Program-made: the position numbers and the translations under genes
Assembly (NCBI GenBank): GCA_934675585.1
Contig: CAKUQY010000019.1
Coordinates: 1 to 36,840, forward strand
Source: an uncultured Opitutales bacterium
GTDB taxonomy: Bacteria > Verrucomicrobiota > Verrucomicrobiia > Opitutales > UBA953
DNA: 36,840 nucleotides
Direction: 5' to 3'
Shown here: in pieces, positions 19,201-26,791 of the stretch
Position numbering within the stretch: the stretch's first letter is position 1
How the letters are laid out: each line of letters begins with the position of its first letter
Notes under the pieces: generated by a model
The model's database searches: none
What the model was told of the DNA's origin: nothing
What the model saw: the letters and a program-made list of their open reading frames with translations, nothing else

Positions 19201-19344
19201 TGATTCAACGGTTACTTTTCCGTACTGAGTATTGTCTGCAATCGACGTTGCCGTCGTGTCTGAAATCGTCAAATCAGCGGCAAACGCGGTTGAAGTCATT
19301 GCGGCTGCGGCGACGAGTGAAGTAATTGTAATGAGATTTTTCAC
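16228..19344 (-). CDS. Large PEP-CTERM protein with autotransporter-associated strand repeats
   Basis: The 1038-residue surface protein has signal peptide MKNLITITSLVAAAAMTSTAFAA, a very long Ser/Thr/Gly/Asn beta-helix region, and tail VPEPSMFGLLAGLG + ARRRRKTK. An autotransporter-associated beta-strand repeat is clear near residues 870-925 (KLGAGTLVLNAANTFSGGV...GTVQAGNASALGTGAV), and weaker strands of the type GSGTLTFAKTKI or GTGTFKFNGA occur throughout. Two nearly perfect 57-bp units (17321-17434) give two SGGTTNFSSASTTLGTL-type repeats. The start codon is GTG (19342-19344), unlike its ATG-starting relatives; no SD is seen. Its role is likely surface or matrix structure or adhesion. The 5' leader is related to, but more diverged than, those of genes 1 and 2. 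Confidence 0.9.
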   Translation of the reverse strand: MKNLITITSLVAAAAMTSTAFAADLTISDTTATSIADNTQYGKVTVESGIAGQITFSANNKNLSIGTLDLSAANSSLTIKEAVCDLVLIDNIAGSGTLTFAKTKIETWGGALVLGTESATSMGFSGTINVWNGSSATEGNHYSQVLMIRNESVASGATIALGQYASLAVSTTNVKVAGVNSTDANTAIISYGVPSTYVYDSNSNNVYNKQTAYNTNDETARTLEITGAGNYSFAGTLGSSTNASSLSLTMSGTGTQTFTGTSYLNNLTVSAGTLKFSSNLTVAGTASVAENANLDLSGANVSFASAITNSGTVTVSTNTIFNLDGLTASNNVYTLISGNGTITNGNLLTLENFSSDGVVVNRRSKITNSNGTLSVTLGTVYSDLVWAGVENAVWNTTAENNVWNRTSGTSETKYDFANGDSVTFSTANAKVTVSGTVDPNKMTVSQATTFEGSGTINLATAANLTMSAKTTINQNVVLNVGDVTASKVDFSNLAGTGTFKFNGANTDHSSGVKLGSDFTGTVEISGNANLPRDTELGGATKVVINNAYLWTSETKEYSQEFVFSGQCTNPGNVGDAKQRGNGNITYTGAVTLTEGSSFGFEQGTTTFAGSFTGEAGSTLYLGASGSTTNFSGETTIDTLNISGGTTNFSSASTTLGTLNISGGTTNFSSASTTLGTLKVTGGSTAVVFGSIAEGAAPANYTITGEIQQADNNGTNRTFTIHKNATVTASALRNSWGVKTLTVDGVLNLTGEGLLYSSGGMTNTITGTGTINTDKFGVGNVGTYVLDGGIRMNIGAKGICEGTNYDYKLQIKDATIGASTNWASAEAIEKEKFQLGAGAKFDTEQYTITLNGGLSNIEGEVGKITKLGAGTLVLNAANTFSGGVTINAGTVQAGNASALGTGAVKIAGGQLSVANVSLNVSALEIVLSDKYKSGMDGSVAAITGSGSITLNGNKINLAKGELDSLTIATEMTFKIADTSISSSFTKDNFMLGTDWDGWSITSYANGVITLSVPEPSMFGLLAGLGALALVGARRRRKTK
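17321..17434 (-). repeat. Two tandem 57-bp units inside the large PEP-CTERM gene
   Basis: Units 17321-17377 and 17378-17434 differ by only a few bases and each codes 19 residues. A third, diverged unit with the same SGGTTNFS start lies just beyond, towards the N-terminus. The in-frame period allows length change without frameshift. Confidence 0.85.
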
Positions 19345-19440
19345 GATGTTTTTATTTGTTAGTTAAAATTGAGTTAATTTTTTTTTAAGAAATACTCTAC
19401 AATTTTAATATTCAAAAAAAAAAGCAAGCACAAAATTAAA
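19345..19440 (-). promoter_or_regulatory. Leader and promoter of the large PEP-CTERM gene
   Basis: On the minus strand GTGCTTGC is followed by 10 T, then GAATATTAAAAT, the same layout as the other PEP-CTERM promoters (10 T here). Spacing is ambiguous: TTGTGC to TATTAA gives 17 bp, TTGCTT to TAAAAT 14 bp. The segment next to the start (TTAACTAACAAATAAAAACATC) is shared with the remnant gene at 33020 and not with genes 1 and 2. Confidence 0.5.
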
Positions 19441-19581
19441 TTCCCGTTCCCGCGAGAACGCGAATTTAGTGTTTCGCGCGGGGACGCGGGAACGCGCTTT
19501 TCACAAAGCGCTCTTGAAATTTTTCTTCGCGTAAATTAGCGTTTATTCGTAGTTGAAAAAAACGTCCCCCGTTCCCGCGAC
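19441..19581. repeat. Motif-rich spacer with GCGCTTTTCACAAAGCGC hairpin
   Basis: There is no gene. Several motif copies surround a perfect hairpin GCGCTTTtcacAAAGCGC (19495-19512) followed by TCTTGAAATTTTTC. The same module occurs at 33846-33882 and inverted at about 33195-33230. The GCGTAAATTAGCG + TCGTAGTTGAAAAAA element follows at about 19525-19560. Confidence 0.65.
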
Positions 19582-19628
19582 AAAAAAAGCGTTCCCGCGA
19601 AGTGTTTTCACGGGAACGCGCTTTTTTT
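19582..19628 (-). terminator. Terminator of the aminotransferase gene, two opposed motifs
   Basis: GCGTTCCCG (19590-19598) pairs with CGGGAACGC (19611-19619), flanked by A7 on one side and T7 on the other. It can therefore work in both directions. On the minus strand it lies 11 bp after the ilvE-type stop and ends in a clean U-run. It is another terminator assembled from the window-wide motif. Confidence 0.88.
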
Positions 19629-19638
19629 GTTTTTTTAA

Positions 19639-20508
19639 TTACACGATCATCGTGCCATCTTTGCGCACTTTTTCGCGGAATTTTGCGAGGATTTGTGCGG
19701 TGATTGGGCCAACAGAACCTGCGCCGATTTTGCGTGCATCGACTTCGGCTACAGGAATCACTTCCGCCGCCGATCCCGTCAAAAATGCTTCATCTGCGAT
19801 GTAAACATCGTAGCGCGTCATTTGCACTTCTTTGCAAGGAATACCGAGTTCTTCGCAAACTTCCATCACGCCTTTGCGCGTAATGCCGCCGAGTGCCGAT
19901 GATGAAATTGTTGGCGTGTAAACAATGCCTTTGCTAATAACAAAAATATTATCGCCCGAGCATTCTGCGACATAACCTTGATCGTTGAGAAACAAGCATT
20001 CGTCAAAGCCCGCATTGAGCGTTTCGATTTTTGCCAAAATACTATTCAAATAATTGAGCGATTTTACCATCGGCGGGAGCGCGGCAACGCTCGTGCGGCG
20101 CGTCGAAGCCGTGATCAATTTGATGCCTTTGGTGTAAACTTCTTCTGGATAAAGCTTGATGCCGTCTGCAATCACGATAAGTGATGGATTTTTGCATGAG
20201 CGAGGATTTAAGCCCAAATCACCTACGCCACGCGTAACCACCGTGCGAATGTAGCCATTTGCGACGCCGTTGCGTTTGCAAGCTTCGATGTGAATTTTGG
20301 CGAGCTCTTCGCGGGACCAAGGCAATTCAAGTGCAATTGCTTTCGCGGAATATTCGAGGCGTTCGAGGTGTTCGTCCAACTTAAAAATGCAGTTGTCATA
20401 AACGCGAATGCCTTCGAAAATGCCATCGCCGTAAAGTAATCCGTGGTCAAACACAGACACTTTGGCGTCCATTTTCGGGTAAAATTTACCGTCTAAATAA
20501 ACTTCCAT
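19639..20508 (-). CDS. ilvE: Branched-chain amino-acid aminotransferase (class IV)
   Basis: The PLP-dependent enzyme of fold type IV transfers the amino group between glutamate and the keto acids of Leu, Ile and Val. At 289 residues it fits the short IlvE form. Seen are FDHGLLYGDGIFEGIRVY near the N-terminus, the Schiff-base lysine VKSLNYLNS (Lys149), GYVAECSGDNIFVI (phosphate and cofactor contacts) and EAFLTGSAAEVIPV. The Y-G-D-G-I-F-E-G segment favours IlvE over D-amino-acid aminotransferase, but substrate choice in this fold cannot be fixed by eye. It is one of very few genes with no GGGAACG copy. No SD; trxA lies 25 bp upstream. Confidence 0.9.
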   Translation of the reverse strand: MEVYLDGKFYPKMDAKVSVFDHGLLYGDGIFEGIRVYDNCIFKLDEHLERLEYSAKAIALELPWSREELAKIHIEACKRNGVANGYIRTVVTRGVGDLGLNPRSCKNPSLIVIADGIKLYPEEVYTKGIKLITASTRRTSVAALPPMVKSLNYLNSILAKIETLNAGFDECLFLNDQGYVAECSGDNIFVISKGIVYTPTISSSALGGITRKGVMEVCEELGIPCKEVQMTRYDVYIADEAFLTGSAAEVIPVAEVDARKIGAGSVGPITAQILAKFREKVRKDGTMIV

Positions 20509-20533
20509 AACTTTTTAATTGAATTAAAAAATC

Positions 20534-20842
20534 TTATTGTAGCGCGGCAACAATTTCTGTTTTTGGGCGCACGCCGACCATGCGTTTTACCACTTCGCCA
20601 TTTTTGAAAACGAGCAAAGTTGGGATATTTTGCACTTCAAAACGCGCCGCAAGTGGCATCGCTTCGTCGATGTTTACTTTGCAAACTTTTGCAGCATCGC
20701 CAAGCTCGGTCGCAATTTGATCAATTACCGGCGAAAGCATTTTGCAAGGTCCGCACCAAGACGCCCAAAAATCTACGAGCACGGGAACGCTCGTTCCCGC
20801 AATCGCAGCGTCAAAATTTTCAGCATTTAAATGTTCTACCAT
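20534..20842 (-). CDS. trxA: Thioredoxin
   Basis: The 102-residue cytoplasmic disulfide reductant has the classic active site FWASWCGPCK (Cys30, Cys33), the cis-proline loop NIPTLL and the C-terminal GEVVKRMVG strand and helix. Two opposed motif copies side by side (about 20781-20799) are translated as AGTSVPV at residues 15-21, just before the first core strand VLVDFW, so even this compact fold has accepted the motif. No SD precedes the ATG. Confidence 0.96.
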   Translation of the reverse strand: MVEHLNAENFDAAIAGTSVPVLVDFWASWCGPCKMLSPVIDQIATELGDAAKVCKVNIDEAMPLAARFEVQNIPTLLVFKNGEVVKRMVGVRPKTEIVAALQ

Positions 20843-20896
20843 AACTTTAATTTGTTTGTTTAATTGTTAATTATCAAGCGTCGTTCGACACAAAAA

Positions 20897-21385
20897 TTAT
20901 TTATAAGAAAGCGCAAAATATTCGAGCGCCACAAGCACAAGACCTGCGATTGACGCAACGAGCGCGAGCGCATCCACAACTGCCGCTACTTTGCCTACAT
21001 TGCCCTCTTCTTCACCACCTGTCGGAACAAGCGCCGATGAAACAGGAGCCGCGGGAACGCCCGCAACACCAGGACGACGAGGAGCCGTTGGACGATGTGG
21101 ACCCGCAGGGCGATGAGGAGCCGCTGGCTTTGGACGCAACGGCATTTTAGGCGCCGCCGCTGCTGGCTCGGGAGCCGCCGCTGCTGGCTCGGGAGCCGCC
21201 GCTTCTGGTTGAGCAGGAGCTGGCGTTGGCTCTGGGGCTGGTGTTGGCTCAGCTGCGGGAACTGGCTCGGGAGCCACCGCAGGTTCAGCAACTGCTGCCT
21301 TAGGTTTTAACTCCACGCGTTTTGGCGCTTGTGGGAGTTTTACTGAAAGTTTTGGGCTTGGGGTTGGGGTTGTTTCGTCTGCCAT
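20897..21385 (-). CDS. Pro/Ala-rich protein with a C-terminal membrane helix
   Basis: The 162-residue protein is of unknown function. Residues 1-100 are Pro/Ala/Glu/Lys-rich, with PEPTPAPEPTPAPAQPE and two EPAAAAP units. A basic PHRPAGPHRPTAPRRPG stretch follows, then a spacer, then one hydrophobic helix near the end (VAAVVDALALVASIAGLVLVAL, given here in outline) and a short tail ALSYK. This is a tail-anchored or single-pass layout without a signal peptide, with the Pro-rich part probably in the cytoplasm. The repeated GGGAGCCGCCGCTGCTGGCTC units at 21152-21200 make length change easy. No enzymatic motif is seen. Confidence 0.72.
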   Translation of the reverse strand: MADETTPTPSPKLSVKLPQAPKRVELKPKAAVAEPAVAPEPVPAAEPTPAPEPTPAPAQPEAAAPEPAAAAPEPAAAAPKMPLRPKPAAPHRPAGPHRPTAPRRPGVAGVPAAPVSSALVPTGGEEEGNVGKVAAVVDALALVASIAGLVLVALEYFALSYK

Positions 21386-21424
21386 AATAACAAGAGATTA
21401 AATGTTAAACTTTTAATATTTTAT

Positions 21425-21440
21425 GCCGTTTGCGAACGGC
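21425..21440 (-). terminator. Weak hairpin after the GH89 gene
   Basis: GCCGTT-TGCG-AACGGC forms a perfect 6-bp stem 12 bp past the stop at 21452. It is followed on the minus strand by ATAAAATATT rather than a true U-run, so termination is uncertain. Confidence 0.4.
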
Positions 21441-21451
21441 TTTCAAGCGTT

Positions 21452-24070
21452 TTATTCTTTTTTGAAATCCAACGTTCCCGAACAATTGATTGCCTTGTCG
21501 GTTTTTCGTTCGAGTTTCAGCGTGTATGAACCGAGCCCGCTGCGCAGTTTCGCGACTTTCAGCGAATACGTTCCCGCCGAACCCGCCGCGCTGTCAACGA
21601 GCGTTTCGTCTTCGTAAAGTTTTGCGCTGATAAAATCAAAATTCTCCGTTCCTGCCGTTTTTTGCAGCGTTGCGACAAACGTTCCCGCGGAAGTGATTTT
21701 GTCGGTTACGTCAAACTCGACGGTTTTCCCGCCGTCATTCAGCGAAAACGGCAATTCTCCGCTTGCGGGAACGCCAAAAAGTTCGTTCCCGAGCGGTGCA
21801 AATTTAGCGTAAATCGCTTTCGCGACCGCGAGCGTGTTTCCTTCGGGCTTGGAACTGTAATTCATTTTTGGATTATCCCGCCATTCGTCGGTAATGCGGT
21901 TTGCCTCGGCGGCAACGTTCCCGCGCGCGTCGTTCCCTGCAAGCGCCGCCTTATGCGCGTCCACAAACGCTTTCCAGCGCGGCAGATAACAATCTTTCAT
22001 CATTCCTGCAAGCTGGCGGTTGGAATAATTTTCGAGCGCGCTGTGCTGTTCGCTCCAAGTCGTCACGAGCATTTTCGCGTTGCGCAACATTTGTTCCTGC
22101 TCTTTTTTATTAAAACCTTTGGCTTTTGCTTGTTCGCAAATGCGACCAAAACGCCAGAGACGGTGCGTCGCGAGCAATTTATCGGTGTATTCAATCGTCG
22201 CCAAAAAGTCCGCCGAAGATTTATCGAACGCGGCGGCATTTTTAGCATCAAAATCTTCCATCATTTTTTTGAGCAATGGTCTCGCGAGATCGGCGAGAAA
22301 TTGTCTGCCGACGTCGCAAAGATCCCAGCGGAAAGTTTCCGTTCCCGCGAGCTCGGCATCAAGCGTTCCCGCGGCGATCAATTTCGCAAACGCCGCCTGT
22401 GTGTCCGCTCCGCTCCAATAAACGTTCGCGCTCGACCAGGTCGAAGCTTTGACCGCGTTGCGATGCGGATTCGCGCACAAAATCGATTCCGTGCAGCCCT
22501 CCTGTTCGCGGTCTGGACGGTAAACCGAACGTTCCAAAATATGCCAAGCGTTTTTGGCGTTTTGCGATTTTCTGCCGTAGCGGCGCATCACAAAATCATC
22601 AACCCACTCCGAAATTTCGCCTTCGCTCATAATTTTGTCTTTTGCCATCCAAACGCGGTCAAAAAACAAATCGTAGAAAAACGGATTCACTTCGGTTCCC
22701 TCGGGAATGATGCCGATTCCCTTCATTTCTGCGTTCCCGCCGATTTTTCCCAAATCGCCGAGCACCCGCAGCGAGCCATACATGCCGTGGTTCCCGCCAA
22801 AATTAGACAATTCGCACCAAATCCAAGGCGCGCCCCAGAACGAGCGCGGATGTTCCGTTCCCGTCGCCAAATCCTTGCAAAGCGCGAGCACCATCGTTTT
22901 GTCTTTGTCGATACCGTCAATAATTTCTTTGCGTGGCGAATTATGCCAAGATTGCAAAACCCAAGTCGCTCCCAGAGCCGCTTTTTGCTGGGCTTTTTGA
23001 ACAGCTTTTGCCGCCGCGCCCACATCGATGCCCTCGGCGTTCCCGCCTTCATGGAAAAGATCGCCGCCCAGCGCCTCGGGAACGCGTTCGCCCGTGTAGC
23101 CGTAAACTTTTTTTAGATTTTTATACCAAATTTCGGCGACGATCGGGAACGCTTCGTTGGTCGGATCAAGCAAAACGGGACGCTTGAATCCCGCGACCCA
23201 GTTCCCCTGATCGATCAGGCGCGCGTTGTATTTTTGAATTCCTTTCGCCTTGTCAAAATCGTGTGGAACAAGCCCTGTAAAACCTTGCAAAATCGGCTTC
23301 ATTCCGTAATTTTCCATGCGCTGAACGATAAATTTTCCGAGCTCGGCTTCGGCTTCGATTTGTTTTTTAGAAAGCGGACCGCCGTGCCCTTCGAGATTTC
23401 CCATGTTCCACCACGCCGCGAACGCGGGAGCGGGAATAAATTTTTCAATATTTTCTTTGGGATAACCGAGTTCCTGAAGCGTGAGCTGCCATACTTTTTC
23501 CAATCCCGCCTGCACAAGCAAACGATTCATGCCCAAAAGCGCCATGCGGTCGATTTCCTCCGCCCATTCTTTTTTGCCCCAAAACGCGGACGTGTACGAA
23601 AGCGTGCAATAATTGTAAGCGTAGCGCCAAGCCCATGGCGAATCGAGTTTTACGCCCTTAAAATTCTTCGCGGGAACGGCGGGTTCGAGTCGGTTGCCGC
23701 TCCACGAAATTTCCATTTTCAAAACATTGCGCAGATAATGACCGTAGCCGCCGATCAAATCGTTGTCGTTCCCGCCACGAACAATCACTTTTTCGCCCGA
23801 TGTTTTCACTTCAAAGCCGCGCATTCCTTTCACCAAAACGAACGACACATCTTCGGGAGCGTTCACGCCGAGACGCGCCACAAGCGCCTTGCGCTGAAGT
23901 TCGGGCGTTTTTGCGTTTTCGTCAAGTTTGACAGCCACGTGACGCTTGATTTTTTTTGCGGGAACGCTCCGCGCGGGAACGTCTTTCGCCGCGTTCTGTG
24001 CCAAAATTTCAACGGGAACGGCGGTCAAAAACACCGCCAAAGCAATAGAGGTGAAAAACAACTTTTTCAT
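21452..24070 (-). CDS. Exported alpha-N-acetylglucosaminidase (GH89, NAGLU-like)
   Basis: The 872-residue protein is homologous to GH89 enzymes, which remove terminal alpha-GlcNAc from heparan sulfate or mucin-type glycans. It has signal peptide MKKLFFTSIALAVFLTAVPVEILA, a small N-terminal domain (to about 135; GGNDNDLIGGYGHYLRN) and a catalytic barrel with YNYCTLSYTSAFWGKKEW, EEIDRMALLGMN, AAWWNMGNLEGHGGPLS, LQGFTGLVPHDF and WCELSNFGGNHGMYG. An all-helical region follows, and an extra beta-rich C-terminal domain (about 780-872) not found in plain NAGLU. The human catalytic glutamates should fall near the TNEAFP and CELSNFGG regions. It is probably periplasmic or secreted, and it has no glycan-utilisation neighbours. 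Motifs cluster after the signal peptide (DVPARSVPAKK). Confidence 0.9.
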   Translation of the reverse strand: MKKLFFTSIALAVFLTAVPVEILAQNAAKDVPARSVPAKKIKRHVAVKLDENAKTPELQRKALVARLGVNAPEDVSFVLVKGMRGFEVKTSGEKVIVRGGNDNDLIGGYGHYLRNVLKMEISWSGNRLEPAVPAKNFKGVKLDSPWAWRYAYNYCTLSYTSAFWGKKEWAEEIDRMALLGMNRLLVQAGLEKVWQLTLQELGYPKENIEKFIPAPAFAAWWNMGNLEGHGGPLSKKQIEAEAELGKFIVQRMENYGMKPILQGFTGLVPHDFDKAKGIQKYNARLIDQGNWVAGFKRPVLLDPTNEAFPIVAEIWYKNLKKVYGYTGERVPEALGGDLFHEGGNAEGIDVGAAAKAVQKAQQKAALGATWVLQSWHNSPRKEIIDGIDKDKTMVLALCKDLATGTEHPRSFWGAPWIWCELSNFGGNHGMYGSLRVLGDLGKIGGNAEMKGIGIIPEGTEVNPFFYDLFFDRVWMAKDKIMSEGEISEWVDDFVMRRYGRKSQNAKNAWHILERSVYRPDREQEGCTESILCANPHRNAVKASTWSSANVYWSGADTQAAFAKLIAAGTLDAELAGTETFRWDLCDVGRQFLADLARPLLKKMMEDFDAKNAAAFDKSSADFLATIEYTDKLLATHRLWRFGRICEQAKAKGFNKKEQEQMLRNAKMLVTTWSEQHSALENYSNRQLAGMMKDCYLPRWKAFVDAHKAALAGNDARGNVAAEANRITDEWRDNPKMNYSSKPEGNTLAVAKAIYAKFAPLGNELFGVPASGELPFSLNDGGKTVEFDVTDKITSAGTFVATLQKTAGTENFDFISAKLYEDETLVDSAAGSAGTYSLKVAKLRSGLGSYTLKLERKTDKAINCSGTLDFKKE

Positions 24071-24090
24071 TTCTATTTTTTAATTTTAAG

Positions 24091-24762
24091 TTATTTTTGC
24101 AGAGGTAAAGTTTTTGCCGCCGAAACGGTCGAATAAGGATAATGGAGAATATATTTTTCCGCGAAATATTCATCGCCGCCGAGAATTTTTTGGACGTCAA
24201 CAACTTTTGCGGGAACGATGCCGAGCGCGCGCGTTTCATCATCGAGCGAACCGCCCTTCCAATACAAAATGCCGTTCGCAACCGAATGTTTTTTTCCGGG
24301 CGCGATTAGTTTTTTCACCAGTCCAAAAAACGCAGGCAAATTAGTTACCGCACGGCCCGTTACAAAATCAAATTTTTGCTTAAAATTTTCCACGCGCCCC
24401 ACTTGCGGCGTAACGTTTTTTAAACCCAAACGCTCAGCAATGTCGCTCACAACTAAAATTTTTTTCGCAATTGAATCAGCGAGCGTGAAATGCGCTTGCG
24501 GGTAAAGCACCGCAAGAATCAGCCCAGGGAAACCGCCACCCGTGCCAACGTCAATCACGCGCGCTCCCGCCATCAATTTCAAAAACGTTCCCGCGACCAA
24601 ACAATGCGCGTAATGATGCCATTCGAGATTGTCGATATCTTTGCGGGAAATCAAATTAATTTTAGCATTCCATTCGCGATGCAACGCCGCCATCGCCTCG
24701 AGCTGTTGCCATTGCTCATCGCTAATCGGCGTTCCCGCAAAAATTTTCTTTAAACGCTGCAT
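24091..24762 (-). CDS. rsmG: 16S rRNA (guanine-N7) methyltransferase RsmG
   Basis: RsmG (GidB) methylates G527 of 16S rRNA using SAM. The 223-residue length is normal. The SAM-binding motif I VIDVGTGGGFPGL lies at 69-81, the acidic tip of strand 2 in TLADSIAKK, and the family pattern FVTGRAV in the middle. The N-terminal WNAKINLISRKD...WHHYAHCL is diagnostic of RsmG. It lies 4 bp downstream of the restriction gene and 20 bp upstream of the GH89 gene, so it may be read from the restriction-modification transcript. The usual gidA/parAB neighbours are absent. Confidence 0.94.
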   Translation of the reverse strand: MQRLKKIFAGTPISDEQWQQLEAMAALHREWNAKINLISRKDIDNLEWHHYAHCLVAGTFLKLMAGARVIDVGTGGGFPGLILAVLYPQAHFTLADSIAKKILVVSDIAERLGLKNVTPQVGRVENFKQKFDFVTGRAVTNLPAFFGLVKKLIAPGKKHSVANGILYWKGGSLDDETRALGIVPAKVVDVQKILGGDEYFAEKYILHYPYSTVSAAKTLPLQK

Positions 24763-24766
24763 AATA

Positions 24767-25558
24767 TCAATTATTTTCTGGGAATAAGAGATTTAAAATT
24801 TCAAGGATGTCGTGTCTATGCGCGAATGATAACAAACCAAATAATTTCGCAACTTCAAGTAAGAAAATTGCTTCTTCTTTTCCAATTATCCAAATAGCAG
24901 ATTCCCCTTTTTCTGCAACACGCCCATCGATAAAATTGCCGTTAATTGAAGAACAAACATATTTTACGGGAACGCAAATATAAAGCATTGGTTGAATACC
25001 GACTGCTCGTTGTTTTTCTGTAACAAGAATTTCCGTTACCGTCTCGTAATCTTTATATTTATGAACAAGCAACGGATATTTTACATCCATTCGCTGGAAC
25101 TCAATTCCGTTAATTACTTCGAGTTTTGGATTTGAGCGCCAAACATTTAAACAATTTTCAAGCAATTCTTCATCACTAAAATTTTTAATCGTCGATTTAA
25201 CAACTTTGATTTCATCATTGGAAATTAGCCCCAATTGTTTTGAATAAAACAAAATTTCAGCTAATTCATACGGCATTTTTAAAACACCTTTATAATTCTC
25301 AAAACTACAGTTTTTTAAACTCGTTTTTTCTAAATTTTCAGTTTTTTTCTCTAAATCATAGCCAATTTGCCATTCAATATATGCTGTCGTGGGAACAATT
25401 TCGCTACGGGTCGACACAGGTTTTCCGTATTCGTGAAAAACATTTCGATCTTTAACTCTAACTTTACCTGTAGGCGAGGTAATCGGCAAAAACACTTGAA
25501 GTTTTTGTCCATTCAAAAATTCAATTTTTACTTGTGGTTTGTTCGTGCTATTCGACAT
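24767..25558 (-). CDS. R.PabI-family restriction enzyme (predicted GTAC-specific DNA glycosylase)
   Basis: The 263-residue protein is encoded with a DNA methyltransferase. Its N-terminal part KIEFLNGQKLQVFLPITSPT, then KVRVK, then YIEWQIGYD, resembles R.PabI and Helicobacter HpyAXII. Those enzymes excise adenine from 5'-GTAC-3' and so restrict by base removal instead of hydrolysing a phosphodiester. From memory, R.PabI uses K30, R32, E63, Y68, H211 and D214; here the same spacing is found as K32-x-R34, E62-x4-Y67 and H247-x2-D250. It is about 35 residues longer than R.PabI. It overlaps the methyltransferase stop by 11 bp. No PD-(D/E)xK or HNH motif is visible, which agrees with this assignment. 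The DNA is A/T-richer and almost motif-free. Confidence 0.68.
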   Translation of the reverse strand: MSNSTNKPQVKIEFLNGQKLQVFLPITSPTGKVRVKDRNVFHEYGKPVSTRSEIVPTTAYIEWQIGYDLEKKTENLEKTSLKNCSFENYKGVLKMPYELAEILFYSKQLGLISNDEIKVVKSTIKNFSDEELLENCLNVWRSNPKLEVINGIEFQRMDVKYPLLVHKYKDYETVTEILVTEKQRAVGIQPMLYICVPVKYVCSSINGNFIDGRVAEKGESAIWIIGKEEAIFLLEVAKLFGLLSFAHRHDILEILNLLFPENN

Positions 25559-26783
25559 AGTGTTCTCCCAATAATTTTTTAAAATAATTTTTTATTTTCT
25601 CTTCAAACTTATCGGGGGCTACTTTTTCGCGTTCCCACAAATTTAAATCTGGATTTTTCAATGATGACGCATAAACAAAACAATCTTCGATTTTTAAAAA
25701 TTCGTCGTTGTCAATCATTGGTTCACAATTGCCTAAATAAAAAGGAATATGATTAATATTGTCCTTAAAAACATCAAGGTAACAATAATATTTCAAGTGT
25801 TTTTTTACGACGAAAACTGTATTGCCTGCTGTTTTTTTTATAAATGTTCGTGAACGACGTAGTGCATTTATATCTCGCAAAGTGTAAAATTTAGCAACAG
25901 TTTCACATTCTTTTACTTTTTTTTGATTAGGATATTTTTGAACGAATGCGCCGATTCCACACCAACGATCTAACGAAAAACACTTGCCGTCAACCAATCT
26001 AAATTGAAATTTTAAAATATCGTCATAAACCATTCCTTGACCATCTCGCTTGTAAAGAGCAACAATTATTGGGAATTGTGTTATTTTTGACACATCTGAA
26101 AATTCATTGCTCGAAACAATTCTCGCATCAATTAATTTATAATTTTCTGTAAACTGGCGAATCGATTTAAAATTGGTTTTTTTTATCAAATAAGAAAGCG
26201 GATGCAAAACACAGATATAATCAGCGGAAAGTTTGTTAAACGATAACAAAAACGACATCCCCATATCTCGATGCCTTAAATCTTTATCACATGGGAATGA
26301 TTTTTCTTTTATCGATGAACGAATGATCGAAGTAGTATCGTTGTAAGGCGGATTTCCAACAACAATCAACTTGTCGCTACCTGTTAAATTATATTTTTTT
26401 CGATCTACATCAACAAGAGCGTTCGCCTCATAAAAAACAGCTGCGGGAACGTTTTTTTGCGCTTTTTCAACCGCAAGAGGATCAATATCCCCGCCAATTC
26501 GATACGGGAACATATCATTTTCAAGGAACGAACCATAACCACAAGATGTGTCAATCAAAACATAATCTTGAAAATTTTCAATGTGATTTTTTATCAAATC
26601 ATAAGCAATTTCAACAAGCTTTTGTGGAGTATAAAATGCACCTTGATTAACTTGGTCTATTTTAGATAAATGTATTTGACGTTCCGCCCATGCTTCACTA
26701 CCGCAAAAACCAATATTACACGTTGTCAACGTCATTGCCGACGACAATGCTATCTTTGCAATTAATGAATCTGTTGGCTCCAT
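25548..26783 (-). CDS. Adenine-specific DNA methyltransferase (NPPY type)
   Basis: This is the modification partner of the downstream restriction gene. Start 26783 (MEPTDSLIAK, 411 residues) is preferred because the longer frame to 26846 would overlap lpxA by 55 bp; from 26783 the gap after the lpxA stop is 8 bp. Motif order is X (QGAFYTPQKLVEIAYDLI), I (VLIDTSCGYGSFL), II (GGDIDPLAVEKA), then IV (VVGNPPYNDTTS), as in gamma-class N6-adenine methyltransferases. The C-terminal half should hold the target-recognition domain. It is A/T-rich with one GGGAACG in 1.2 kb. Methylation specificity is predicted as GTAC only through its partner. Confidence 0.88.
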   Translation of the reverse strand: MEPTDSLIAKIALSSAMTLTTCNIGFCGSEAWAERQIHLSKIDQVNQGAFYTPQKLVEIAYDLIKNHIENFQDYVLIDTSCGYGSFLENDMFPYRIGGDIDPLAVEKAQKNVPAAVFYEANALVDVDRKKYNLTGSDKLIVVGNPPYNDTTSIIRSSIKEKSFPCDKDLRHRDMGMSFLLSFNKLSADYICVLHPLSYLIKKTNFKSIRQFTENYKLIDARIVSSNEFSDVSKITQFPIIVALYKRDGQGMVYDDILKFQFRLVDGKCFSLDRWCGIGAFVQKYPNQKKVKECETVAKFYTLRDINALRRSRTFIKKTAGNTVFVVKKHLKYYCYLDVFKDNINHIPFYLGNCEPMIDNDEFLKIEDCFVYASSLKNPDLNLWEREKVAPDKFEEKIKNYFKKLLGEHYVE

Positions 26784-26791
26784 CAAAACTT

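Noticed and set aside
21662..23116. 484-codon plus-strand ORF
   Set aside because: It lies antisense to the GH89 gene and its Arg/Phe-rich translation matches no family; the opposite strand carries clear GH89 motifs.
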